From: Taenia hydatigena | Taxonomy: Eukaryota > Platyhelminthes > Cestoda > Cyclophyllidea > Taeniidae | Assembly (NCBI GenBank): GCA_036345935.2 | Contig: JADWOT020000005.1 | Location: 7,435,960-7,499,959 of the forward strand | DNA: 64,000 nt | Direction of reading: 5' to 3' | Part shown: piece after piece, positions 26,019 through 36,871 of the stretch | How the letters are laid out: the number at the start of each line of letters is the position of its first letter | How positions within the stretch are numbered: the stretch's first letter is position 1 | Program-made: the position numbers and the translations under genes | The notes under the pieces: model-generated | Seen by the model: only the letters and a program-made list of their open reading frames with translations | Databases searched by the model: none | What the model was told of the DNA's origin: nothing

Positions 26019-27915
26019 TTGATGCGGCTTGACTTTTGCTGTACTTTACGCTTTTTATTGTGATATTGTCGTTGTGTTACTGTGACTCTCCTGACTGCCG
26101 TGGTAACTTGTGTGTAAATGTGCATTTGAGGTCTTGACTTTTGACAGCTCTTGTTGAACATCTCTGCCTGATAACACAATGTATATGCTAGTTGCCTTTT
26201 TGACGTCTTTTGCTGGATAATTGGTGGAGAGGCCATTAATAATATCGTAGGGTTTACGCGGTCTGTTCCATTGGAAGTGAACGGTTGATTTCCTGTCCTC
26301 ACATAGAAAGATTGAAGCTCAGTGATGAATGCTAGCAAAATGGGTTTAGCTTACTGCTCAGTACAACACGAGTGGATTCGGCTTAAACGAAGTGTAATTT
26401 GAAAAGTACAAAAAAAGTGTCACCACAAGGACCAGTGAATTCAACTTAGCTGAAAAGTGGTGTGGATACTCATTAGGGTAAGCAAGCCTACGTTCACATT
26501 CGTTCGAAAGTGGTTTGTATCAAAACCGACCAAAGTGACCCTATTAGGTCATGACGGCGTGGTTGGCTGAGATGTTTTAGCAACGATTTCGATGTCGTCG
26601 CACCAGCTGGAGTTAATTCGTGTAAAATTCTCTCGAATGGAGCTTAACATGAACGGCGTTGACTATACGTCACGTATACTAACTTTTGCTCACGCGGCTG
26701 ACAAATCGCGAGTCACCGGGTAAAGCCGTCATGCTGGAAGCTGATTTCGGGGTGAATTCCAAGACAGGGACTAGTACCTACGTTTCTGTCCCGAGCGTGA
26801 AATTCGGCAGTATACTTAGGAGGGGCTAATTTACGGTACTACCGTTTACAGTGAAAAAAATCCGTAGCGAAGGTGTTGCATTGGAGTTCGCCTGGAAAAT
26901 TAGCATAGGTCCCTAGACCGATTTTAATGGAAAAGTTTACCCAAAAATTCGTGGCAGGGGCAACATGACTCAGCTGGCCTGAAATCCACATCACGTCATC
27001 TTTGTGTGTGTTATAGCAGCAGACCGCCAAATTCCGAGGCCACAGATCTGAGACTGGATAAGACACCGAAATAGCTGGACCCCGAGGTTGATCTTCTCTA
27101 CCCATACTTAAATTTGGACGTCAAACTACTAAGTGATATACACAATGCCATGATATTCCTTGAGTTTACCACTTGCAATCGAAGACTGACCCATGTCTAT
27201 GGTAACTGAGCCAGTCCTTGCATCTATTTCTGGAACCATTGAAGTGCAGTTCTACGAATTCTCAATTTCAGAAAACCCGCCCCTTTGGACGCGAAGTCTA
27301 GCCCTAGATACCCTGTTTTGATTTCATTTTCATCGGCTAGTACTAGTGTAAGACATGACTATTTGCATGAATAGGAGAGTACAGCCCGCCACAATGTGAC
27401 CTTAGGTATAGAATGACCCCCCGTCCTAATTTTTTAGACTTTTAAGGTTTTCACATTTATCAGCCTCGTCTGTTGTGTATGATACATGGGCCACCAAAGG
27501 CCACTCGCCCTCATCATGTGAAATTTGTGGGGCCGCTGCATGACCAGGATCGAGGTCGGTATGAAAATAATAAATAGCTCCCGAACGACCCGTGACTGAA
27601 GCCAAGGCAATGTTAAGTGAACAGTACCCTACACCACTTAATCTCCTCAGCTTTGGAACCGGGCTGAACTTAGTGAAACAAACAAACTCAAATTTCTTCA
27701 CGCTCAACCGACAAGTCAAAGTGAGTCGCCAGTGATGCTAGTATAAAAAACCGCAGTAACTTCTGAGCCGCCTAACGATTAACACCATGCAAGACTAGAC
27801 CCGCAGAAGTCATTACGATTGTAAGGAATAACAATAACAGCGACTACATGTATTTCATAAACCGAGCAAGAATAGCAGCTTGACAGATGATAATGACAGG
27901 AAAACGTAAATGTAT
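26019..27915. other. No gene recognised
   Basis: Intergenic stretch between the convergent unidentified + strand gene and SKP1. Short frames only, no motifs. Parts near 26.5-27.1 kb are less AT-rich and may be an old mobile element, but no terminal repeats or protein remnants were identified. Confidence 0.4.
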
Positions 27916-28830
27916 TCATTTCTCTTCACACCACTCATTTTCCTTGCGAACCTTAATAATAAAAATACCGTTGATTAACCACAACGCGAACTGCACAAGA
28001 AACCTGGTAGGCCAACAGCTGGGACTAACCACACCAGCTCGTCAGTTACCTGCTCTTCTTCTTGAGGGGTGAAATCTGACTTGATGTTGAACGTCTTGCG
28101 AATCTCCTCCGGTGTCTTCCCTTTGATCATGTTAGCAACAGATTTGCAACACGTATCAAGAAGACCTTTTATGTCGAGGTAGTTAGCTGCTAGAATGAGC
28201 TCAAACAGAGTCCCCTGATCGACTCGGAGAAACTCTTGATCCCAGCTAGATATGTCATCTGTTCGACGTTCCTTATTCTCATCGTCATCCTGCTGAGGAG
28301 CATCGTCTTTGTGATATGTACACCACTGAAGAACCTTTTTGAAAATAGCAGCATTCACGTACTGCAGAGGGATCGGTTCATCATCCTCTGCAACCTCAGG
28401 CCCAACATCTATCAACAGGATTAACAGAGAAACAATAGAAAATAATCAACTAGCTAGCTTATTTCAGTTTGTGACGAAATCTTAAAAAAGTAAAGTGAGA
28501 AAACAAAGGCGAGAGAAATCGGTGGTCATAGGGACGTGTAATTCATTCAAGCCATGCCCTCACCATTATGGCTACACAACTTTAGCAAAATAAGCAGCAG
28601 ACATGAGGAGCAAAAATGCAAAGCAAGTAACTAGCGTGGCGAGAAAGGATCAAGAACAGTGAGAAAAAAAAAAGCGAGAACAGGAAACATGAATTACTGA
28701 AAATAAACGACGACTACTACAGACAAGAACACGTACCATCTAATATGTCTCTAATCATCACGGATTGCCTAGCGATCTCCAGATCAACATCGAAAGCAAC
28801 ATCGTCGGACGTCAATAGTTTGACGGGCAT
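27916..28830 (-). CDS. SKP1: SKP1, SCF ubiquitin ligase adaptor
   Basis: Three exons on the minus strand, 28830-28737, 28408-28050 and 27951-27916, encode 162 residues (human SKP1 has 163). The N-terminus [10 protein letters not shown] begins the BTB/POZ-like fold. The centre has [31 protein letters not shown] and WDQEFL, then [17 protein letters not shown]. The F-box-binding tail has [15 protein letters not shown], and the short last exon gives [14 protein letters not shown]1 links CUL1 to F-box proteins in SCF E3 ligases, in nucleus and cytosol. The last exon is only 36 nt and would be missed by simple open-frame searches. If it is ignored, the frame runs on into intron sequence. One unusual residue is a Cys-rich DTCCKSVAN where the vertebrate protein has DVTCKTVAN. 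No promoter motif was identified upstream of 28830. Confidence 0.96.
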
Positions 28831-29206
28831 CTTCAGAGACGATACGACAAATGCGGGTGCGACAACGACTCTGTAAAACACAAATATGGCTGATCAGAGA
28901 GAGAGTATAACAAATCCATATAAATCTTTTGGCAAAAGCATCAAAACAACAACAAAACCCTAGTTTTAGTAATTAATGCTTAAAAAATCGCTAACAAAAT
29001 AAATAAGTCTATATAAACAGACAAACCTCTTAATATAACAAGGTGCTTACCGGTAACGTAGGTTCATGATTTTGGTAGCAAATCAACCATTGACGTTCAT
29101 AAATATTCATAGTTAATGCATTCAAAATCTACAAATAGCTTAGAAATCTAAGTGGTAAATTCGAAAAACCTAAGTTTTACTAAAAGTTTCGGGCAGTAAG
29201 TGTAAT

Positions 29207-29300
29207 ACTTAATTCTTTAAATGCGCTTCGTAGGCCAGAGGCGGGAAGTCAATCTGAACCACGTGACGGGTCGGCGTGGAGACTCCTTGGAGCGTGACTC
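29207..29300 (-). repeat. Dispersed repeat R2, copy 1
   Basis: Contains TTCTTTAAATGCGCTTCGTA followed by GGCCAGAGGCGGGAAG. Its reverse complement aligns with the stretch near 51.9 kb over roughly 80 bases, including ACGGGTCGGCGTGG versus GTGGGTCACCGTGG. Confidence 0.5.
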
Positions 29301-29869
29301 ATCCTCGGCCCGAACTCCAGATCTCGCCCAGCTGTATTCATCACCCCCTTTATATATTAAAGATGTCTAAGCGTATACAGACTTCTACCATTAAGGGTGA
29401 CCAGGAGGGAAAAGAGGAACCCACCACAGTAAGGGTGCAAAAAAATAACTCCTACTAAAAGTCGGTGCTTCTTCAAAGTTTGCGTAATAACTTGATTGCG
29501 TGCAAAACTATTCGTCTTGGTTGCGTAAGCGCTAAAGGGAGTGGTCACTGTACAGAGCGGCATGGCCCTTCGGGCATACTGATGACACCCAAGACCAACG
29601 TTACTTCAATAATACATGTTCCGCTTTAACAATGCTTCTTCATTTGTCAATAAATAATTTTTGACATGGCGTACATAGTTGAGTTACAGACAGTGTTAAG
29701 GGACCAAAGATTGCGATGCGCATTGGTGTAGGAACTCAATTTAAAACATACAAATCCATTTCGAAAATGGCTAATGATGGTTTTCCTCACTCTGTCACTC
29801 AATCCTCAAATTGGTTACAGCAGTGGAATGCTGAAACCCCTGTTATGCACCTACAGTGCTTCATGCAAT

Positions 29870-29985
29870 ACTTTGCTCTTTGTTTGGCTCCCAGTTTCAA
29901 TTGCGAGCACCTGGGTGGTCACAGCACCCTCGCCGGGCAGGATGGCTAATACGTTATGGCAGTAGCACAAATCCCTTCTGTTCAC
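29870..29985 (-). repeat. Dispersed repeat R1, copy 5
   Basis: Minus-strand copy with CACCTGGGTGGTCACAGCAC and CTCGCCGGGCAGGATGGC. It is partial. Confidence 0.35.
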
Positions 29986-30239
29986 TGAGCATATATTTTG
30001 TGGATTAAGTACTCTTTTGTCTTTAGGATAGTCTTGGGGCACATCGCGTACACATCATGTACACGGTTCCTCACGAATATTGGGCTCAAAGTTTGCAGAC
30101 GTAGGTCCGAAATATTAGCCACTACTATTCGCGAATGCAATATCTTGAACCCAGTTTTCATCAATCTATGCTCTTAGCGAAGCTTTTGCAAATCTTATTA
30201 TCTGGATCACAGCTATTTGATTTATTATGGTTTCTGCAG

Positions 30240-30620
30240 AGCGGTGCTTCATGAGTATTGGCTAAATTTGGTAGCTGGTTGTGAAGGTCAGGATGTTGAG
30301 ATATTTGTGCAAATGCTAGCCTGGTGTGTACCATCGTTCATCCCCCTTGTGAGTCCCGCGGTTTTTGTCGATTAAACTACTGATTATCTCCCTGAGTGAG
30401 GACTGTTTCTTCTAAATCTGCCGAAGTCCTTCTAAATTGACTAGTTTTTTTTGCACTGGCGTTTTGTACTGTTCTACATCTGCAGCTTTCTACGTTTAAG
30501 TCGATTGATACGCATCTCCGTGTTCCATCTCCCATTTTGAGCTGCTTTTGTATCGTACCCTCACTATCGATAATCCATCCAGAGTGGTTCTGTGCACTAT
30601 CAATTTTTCCTCTATTTTAG
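30240..30620 (+). CDS. Possible two-exon end of an unknown gene upstream of HCCS
   Basis: A plausible exon at 30240-30348 has a CTGCAG acceptor and a GTGAGT donor. It reads AVLHEYWLNLVAGCEGQ and on to MLAWCVPSFIPL. A second segment, 30486-30620, follows a TCTGCAG acceptor in matching phase and ends in TAG at 30618-30620. That TAG also forms the TTTTAG acceptor-like site ten bases before the HCCS ATG. I do not recognise the protein and see no upstream exons. The first exon looks coding; the second is low in information and may be untranslated or chance. Confidence 0.3.
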
Positions 30621-30630
30621 TATCATTAAC

Positions 30631-31400
30631 ATGGCTAGCTCTGGTGGTTGTCCTTACAAAAAGCAACCTGAATACTCGTCCTCTCCATCTGCGTGTACAA
30701 TAGGCAGTGAAGCAGATGATACCTTAAACCTACTCAACATGGTATATTTGTGACTTTTACATCTAGTTTGACGCCGCATATTCTTAGATAATTGAAGAGA
30801 TATTCCATGCAGATGCCAAGGGAAAATCAGAATCCCAGCGTGGGTCAGCCATTTCCGCTCTCGACTGCGCGAGTTATCTCCAGCATTCCGAAGGCGGAGG
30901 TGAAAGAGGGAGAGGAAACAAACTGGGTCTACCCCTCGGCCCAGATGTTCTGGAATGCAATGCTGCGGAAGGGCTGGCGCTGGCATGACGACGAGATCGG
31001 TCCGGAGGATATGGACAACATTGTGCGCATCCACAACGCCAACAACGAGGCTGCGTGGGTAGAGGTACTCAAGTGGGAGAATTTACATTACCACAAATGT
31101 CAGACACCTCGACTACGGCGATTCGCCGGTGATGCCAACAACTACTCCCCTCGAGCGCGCATCAGACACTGGATGGGTCACGAACTGCCTTTTGATCGGC
31201 ATGATTGGGTGGTAGATCGTTGCGGTCGTGACGTACGCTACATCATCGACTACTACGATTCAGAGAAGGTACACTCCGATTTCAAGTTTGCTCTACTGGA
31301 CGTGCGCCCCGCAATAGATTCGTTCTCCGCTCTCTGGGATCGTGTGAGGATGGCCTGGAGGCGATGGCGCCTCCCCGAACCCCCCGAGAAGTCTTCCTGA
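30631..31400 (+). CDS. HCCS: Holocytochrome c synthase (cytochrome c heme lyase)
   Basis: Two exons, 30631-30741 and 30813-31400, encode 232 residues. The enzyme attaches haem covalently to apocytochrome c (and c1) in the mitochondrial intermembrane space. The N-terminus has one Cys-Pro haem-regulatory motif (GGCPYKK), then LNMMPRENQ and [11 protein letters not shown]. The core has [19 protein letters not shown], the conserved haem-ligand His in [12 protein letters not shown] (about residue 111), [18 protein letters not shown] and VRYIIDYYD, and ends [17 protein letters not shown]. The human protein has 268 residues, and the difference is in the N-terminal tail. The start is the first ATG after a polypyrimidine-TTTTAG site at 30615-30620, which suggests either 5'-UTR splicing or spliced-leader trans-splicing. 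The intron is 71 nt. A consensus AATAAA follows the stop by 33 nt. Confidence 0.97.
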
Positions 31401-31432
31401 TGGCTTTACAAACATCCCTGAGGCGACAGACC

Positions 31433-31438
31433 AATAAA
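31433..31438 (+). promoter_or_regulatory. Polyadenylation signal of HCCS
   Basis: A perfect AATAAA sits 33 nt after the HCCS TGA. The facing TSEN54 stop is about 177 nt further on, so the two 3' ends share a very short intergenic space. Confidence 0.6.
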
Positions 31439-31614
31439 TCCCATATCAGTAATGCAATCTGTTCTTGTCTCTATGGTGTGGGACACCTGTTGCGTTACAG
31501 CCTTACTGGTCCTCAGTAGCCTGACTCTGGGGTGTGTAAATGTCAGTAGATTTTCGAGAGTCACCAGAAATGTGGAACTGTTGATCTGTTGTGGAAGTGG
31601 GAACGACAATTGAC

Positions 31615-32613
31615 TCAAACTTGGTTTATACATGGGATGGTAAACTGATGTGCACAATACAAATATACATCACCATTATCAACTGTGGCTAATACAGTTG
31701 GAGCTCCCGATGAAAGTCCGAAGCGTCTTCTGAATTTCCTGTTGGGCAGGAGACGCACATCATCTTCTAGTAACAAGACGATAAGCACAAAATCCGGCTC
31801 AACAGGCCCATTTTTCGTGAACTTCCCAGTTCGATCGTCAAAAACATTGAACACAACCGGGGAAGCACATGTAGTACACGCGCTTTCATTGTCACCTTCA
31901 AAACGGGATGAACGGTCTGGGAAGACCCACTCCTTCAAACCCTTTTCTCCGATTGAAATGAGGTCAGAGGGTGAGGCCATCAGAAAGTCCGCATCGTTGT
32001 TGTCACCGTGCTGTCTATCCACCTCTTTCGGAACATCAATTATGGGGGAGGGGTCTACCAGAGCGTTAATGAACTCCAGCTCCACTTCCTTTGCAAAAGG
32101 TGCCACATTTACAGCGTCGGTCGCTTCACGCCGTCGAAGCACGAAACCCTGCCGAGCAAGCCAAGCGTAAGCGGTGTAACAGGAGAACTCAAAGGCACTG
32201 CGAAAGACGGTGTTACAAAGCTGTTGCAAGCTGAGAGGTAAACCACGATCGTAGACCTGTAGACAGCCGCACTCGGAAAGGTAGAAAGCTTCTTCGGGAT
32301 AGAGATACCGCACTTCACGGCGAGAGAAGCCATGCCTGCGCAAGAACTTGCCGCGGACAGCAGTGACCTCTACAAGGCAGGTACAGTCCCCGCGACTAAT
32401 TTCTCCACAAACCAGATGTCCTTGTGCCACTCGACACTCAGGAGCCGCGTACTCCTGATGCAACTGGCTGAAAAAGCCTAAATAGACGCGTTCTTTCACC
32501 AATGGGTCGGGTGAATTGCAAATGTCCTTGCCCTTGAAGATAATGGGAGTGAACGTATCACCCTTATTCCTTTGTATGGCTTTGAGAAGGGTTTCGCCGG
32601 CAAGAAATTTGTC
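31615..32613 (-). CDS. TSEN54: tRNA-splicing endonuclease subunit Sen54, N-terminus missing
   Basis: One long terminal exon on the minus strand runs from an acceptor (TTTCAG before 32613) to the stop at 31615, giving 332 residues. It contains GKFLRRHGFSRREVRYLYPEEAFYLSECG followed by GLPLSLQQL and ARQGFVLRRR, the Sen54 N-terminal domain, and ends APTVLATVDNGDVYLYCAHQFTIP, the typical Sen54 C-terminus. Sen54 is a structural subunit of the nuclear complex that cuts introns from pre-tRNAs, and catalysis lies in Sen2 and Sen34. The acidic, low-similarity linker between the domains is short compared with the human protein (526 residues). The first coding exon lies above 32613 and was not found. 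The gene faces HCCS, with 214 nt between stop codons. Confidence 0.9.
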   Translation of the reverse strand, partial: DKFLAGETLLKAIQRNKGDTFTPIIFKGKDICNSPDPLVKERVYLGFFSQLHQEYAAPECRVAQGHLVCGEISRGDCTCLVEVTAVRGKFLRRHGFSRREVRYLYPEEAFYLSECGCLQVYDRGLPLSLQQLCNTVFRSAFEFSCYTAYAWLARQGFVLRRREATDAVNVAPFAKEVELEFINALVDPSPIIDVPKEVDRQHGDNNDADFLMASPSDLISIGEKGLKEWVFPDRSSRFEGDNESACTTCASPVVFNVFDDRTGKFTKNGPVEPDFVLIVLLLEDDVRLLPNRKFRRRFGLSSGAPTVLATVDNGDVYLYCAHQFTIPCINQV

Positions 32614-33734
32614 CTGAAATTGAAAACGTGCACGAAAACTAAGGCTCGAATCAGTGAGTCACAACTCTCCAATTCGGGCCATTATCAAGTATAGGACAAC
32701 TCCAGGTGACCGCGGTAGATACTACTCAGAATGTACTATTGCAATGTGAAAATGTCTCCAAATACTAGACAACCCAGTTGACTTTTTGGGCGAAGAACAA
32801 CTGCCTACCGCATTTGCACGTAAGGAAATTGAAAAAAACGCGAAGATTGTCACCAGAACTAGTAGTCACCCACTTTCAACAGACATGGAACGCACAAACC
32901 ACTCGATGAACAAGGAATGTTAATGGAAATAACAATCAGGGTAAAGCATTAACTGAAATCGTAACAGCGAAATACCCAACCAACTGCGATGCAAGGCTAG
33001 AAAACGCACACTACCAGGGCGGAGCAATGATGAGTCCACGCCAATCATTTTGTGGGCGGTAAAGCATACGTTAAAACTATGGGACTACATCGAAAAATGG
33101 GACTTTGGCTGTCATGCGTTAATTCTGCCTCGTAGCTCTTGACTATTGCACACAAACTGAAACGCTACTGCCAAATACATTTGATCCGAACAGTATCAAC
33201 TAATGAATAAGTATTAAGCAATAATTGATCCATCGAGTTCGGCTTAGGCGACAGGAGACGCCTTTCCAGGTGTTCCTGTTGTCATCTGCAGAAAAGTAGG
33301 TTTGTTTTTATCATTTTAGTTCCAATTTATCAAATTTCTTAGATCTTTTGCCTAATGTTGGCACCAAGAACGCGTAATTTTTGTCTCTGGAATGCAAGCC
33401 CGGTGCTCGATTGATACTAAAATGCAAAAACAAAACTCCGTGCTCCTACATACGTGGTGTCAAAATATTCATTTGACTGAGTTATTAAGCTGTTTAACGG
33501 ATGGAAGTGCTGTGAAGTTCCTTTTTGATTCCAATTAACCAATTGTATTTAACAACATTGCTTCGACGCTGGCCTTTGAGCTCTTCACGTGCTCCACGTA
33601 AAGTTGATGTACTGTTACTAACACGTTAATATCGTGTGATCGAAGTGCTCTGTGTAATTTTCAACTCAGCCGCTGTAGGGTCTCGGGGCTTTCTTCAAGG
33701 CAAAAGAAGGCATAATGGTTGTAGTACTTTGTTT

Positions 33735-33930
33735 GTTTGTACTACCAGTTTTTGGTCAGGGTCAGAGAGGTGGCCATCTTGCCCTATCTGCGTAGGCTGG
33801 CCGCTGGGCCATGCCAGCGGCTTATTTTCCTCTGCCCGTTGTGTATATTTATGTATTCTACCCTGGCATTCTGCCTTCTTTTGCCTTTGAGGGAGCCTCG
33901 AGACGCTACAACAGTAGGGCGAATGTGTAT
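33735..33930 (-). repeat. Dispersed repeat R1, copy 6
   Basis: Long minus-strand copy: GAGGTGGCCATCTTGCCC, then GGCTGGCCGCTGGGCCATGC and ATTCTACCCTGGCATTCTGC, ending near GAGCCTCGAGACGCTACAAC. This is the most complete copy in the window and explains the open frames there. Confidence 0.6.
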
Positions 33931-35689
33931 TCAATAAACAGAGGGAACGGAGCTAATGGCATGGCCACCAAAGTCCGAAACCGAAACCAGCAGACACAAC
34001 AAGCAAAGTATAACACTACTCCTTATTTTTTAAATCCTTTTCGCGTTGTAAAATCCATGTTGAACTACACGCACCCCCTCAATTGCGTCTCTATTCTTGC
34101 TGATGGTGCCTTTGAAAAAAGTATTTTTCACCGTACTTAGCGTCGCTTCCCTTTGAACTACTGTATCACAGCGATTCATCTTAATTACTTTATTGATTTT
34201 ATGGGTGGTTTTGTGTTTGTTAGAGCTTTAAAATTTCTGACAAATTTAGTGTCATGAATAAATGCAAGCATGTGGAACCTCGAATTGGGAAGATTCGTAT
34301 AATTTTGGGTCTTCTGGTGTGTTTAAGTCCATATCTTTCCTGCTCTGTAACAATCCCAAGTCAGCTTCCGACAGTGATCAATTGGTCAAATTAGCAAGTA
34401 TGTCGGCTACAAGCGAGCATACTAGAGCTCTATATCGGTCTATAAACCGCGCGGCTGCTAAAAGCGGCATGAAAACCCTCGTCATTGATGCGATCCAACA
34501 CATGGGAAGGTTTTGCTCTGTTCTCTAAACTTCCGTAATTCGCACTCCACGAATTGTTCAGGCGTAGTCTATGGGCAAATGCTGCATTTCGGGAATGCAA
34601 TTCAAACGAGTGTATCTGGTATCATTACTTTTGAAGTTACCCATTCTTCTCTGGAAGTGGAGTTCGATCCCATGAATCTCGTCAGCAGCATTGCGCCTCA
34701 TTATTTCCTTCTAGAAATCCTGACTTCAAGGTAGTGGCTAAAACTGAGAGAGCAAGGAGCGTGGCATGAGTAAGTCGGCGAAAATAAGAAATAGTCCTTT
34801 GGATTCAGCACCATGCTGAAGAATCTTCTTCAAGATAGATGCATTCTCTTAGGTTGGAGTGATAGTTACACCATCTTCTGCGGCCTTGAGCCGTACATCT
34901 ATCGCAAGTATGAATGAAATAGTAACAAATGGTGTAGTAATCCCACCAGTTATGAGAAATGACTTTCCGAATCACGCCAGTGAAGCAAAGTGAGAAAGAG
35001 GTTGCGCATTTTGAACTATAAACTACTAACTGCGTAACAAAGCATACCGTCTAGAGCATCTCTTACCATTATAGATTGCAGAGTTGAAACAAGGTTATCA
35101 GTGGAGATAACTTTAGCCGAAGCTATCAAATTGGCAAGCATCTTTCTGGATTGCAAGGCGAAGTCAGGTACACCTAGCACTCATCTAGGCAGGACTGTGG
35201 CTAACCCAATCAACAAAAACGAAAGCCGAAGTAAAACGTAGATGGCTACAGTGTATCTAGTCACAAGAGTCACTATATTAAAACTGTCTGCCTTGTGATG
35301 CTCACTACGTTTGAGTCCTGTTAAATTTACCCTCAACTTCGGCCTCGCTTCCCTCACTGAGCCCCCCTGGAGTGATTTGTAGAGGAATAAATACCTCCAT
35401 GATATCGGCATCTGCTGTGGTGCAAAGCCAAGGAGGCGAATTCGCCTCTTCCTCACTTTAGTTGGAGGCATAAGACCATCAATCCAGCATGGATCACGCA
35501 CCATTGTCTACTTTGGTTAGTACGGTGTTGGCATTTGGCTAAAGATTATAGTCTTGCCCCCAATTTCTGCTTAGCATACGCCACTTGCCAAGCACTCGTG
35601 ACTGCTTTTCCACCGACTGCATGTAGGAATGGTGGTTCCAGAGGTTGCTATGTACTATTCCGAAGACAGAAGAAAATATAACACTCAGG

Positions 35690-35765
35690 CGGAACATATC
35701 TATTTTGCATACAGTAGAGCCTGAGGTAGTTGGCATGACCCAGGGAGCAGCCCATTTAACGAGAA
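35690..35765 (+). repeat. Dispersed repeat R1, copy 7
   Basis: Has TTTTGCATACAGTAGAGCCT and GGTAGTTGGCATGACCCAGG, then AGCAGCCCATTTA. The 3' part is diverged. Confidence 0.5.
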
Positions 35766-36379
35766 TATAATTGCTGAGGCACAGTGACCCAATTAACGTA
35801 TTGCATTGCCCTTCTACTCTTTTGAGCTTTGTCTCCAGCTCTTCGGTTATTCAACGCAATCGATGCTGTAAAGAAGCATCAACGAACCAGTTCATTCAAT
35901 GTCCATACAAGTGAGGAGATACTTGACAATCCCACTGGATGTGCAGTTCCGTCCCGCATGAGAACCGCATCGGAGGGAGGGAAAAATGTGCTGGCCACCA
36001 CCCCAACCTAAAAGCAGAGTCATGTAATAAACGATGGGATTTAACATAGTTCGGTAGGAGTTGGGTTCTCATCCCATTACTCCTTGCCAGCTAGTAGAAA
36101 AACAAAGGAGGCACCGTGTTTTCAATTAATTGACAGCTCCGCAACGGACGGTTGCAAGGGTTCACGGCTAGTGCGCTTCTTTTGTTAAGCGCTATCCCAG
36201 AGAGCGGCAGTTCCTGAAGGTAGACGTCATTTTCAGCTCCATTTGCAATAGCTCTCACATTTTCTCCCATCCGCAGCCCATGCACTTGGCAAGGTTAACC
36301 ACCCAACAACAGGAATTAGGATTGGTGTTTTAAAATGTAGCAACTCAAGGCCTCCTTGATGACGAGAAAAGACAACACC

Positions 36380-36485
36380 GGGGTAGAATATATCGGACTG
36401 GACGTACAGAAGAGCTTAGGAGCTACTGGCATGACCCAGAGGCCAGCCCACCCAGCGAAGGTACAATGGCAAAGGCCCAGCACGA
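36380..36485 (+). repeat. Dispersed repeat R1, copy 8
   Basis: Has ACTGGCATGACCCAGAGGCC, then AGCCCACCCAGCGAAGGTAC. It is near-consensus and sits just downstream of the SKP1 paralogue. Confidence 0.6.
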
Positions 36486-36871
36486 CCCTTCATTCAACTC
36501 GAGAGTTAAATAAACTACCAGTGGCAGCTATTAATTACCTCACGACCAGCATCACCTCTCGTTTCTACGCAATCTCACTCACCTAACTTCGTAGAAAACG
36601 CCTTTTAGATCGCTGCGAAGACACTAGTGATTTGTATCAGCCGGCCTAGATAAATGAAAACCGTGCCAGTACATTTTGCAGTGAATCTGTGAAAGCCATT
36701 TTTGCACCAACCACCGTCTCTCTTTAAGAATCGCCAATTTTCTTCATTTTCATCTAATTCTCAAAGCTAACAATATTTCTTGTAAGTAAACCAACTGATT
36801 TAATACAAGCGGATAGCATTACATAGATTCATAAACTACAGGCAAATACAGCGACGGATTGTAAAGTCCCA

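Larger units (their letters stand above)
32614..36871. other. No firm gene; TSEN54 5' exon expected here
   Basis: Holds three R1 copies (33.7, 35.7 and 36.4 kb). A possible small exon at about 34398-34510 reads MSATSEHTRALYRSINRAA and on, weakly reminiscent of LYR-motif proteins, but without supporting partners. Confidence 0.4.

Noticed and set aside
31685..32170. 161-codon + strand frame
   Set aside because: Lies opposite TSEN54, Ser-rich, no motif; the minus-strand frame has clear Sen54 homology.
34398..34510. Possible LYR-motif exon (ALYRSINRAA)
   Set aside because: The motif is short, no flanking exon was found, and the donor/acceptor sites are weak. Kept only as a remark.
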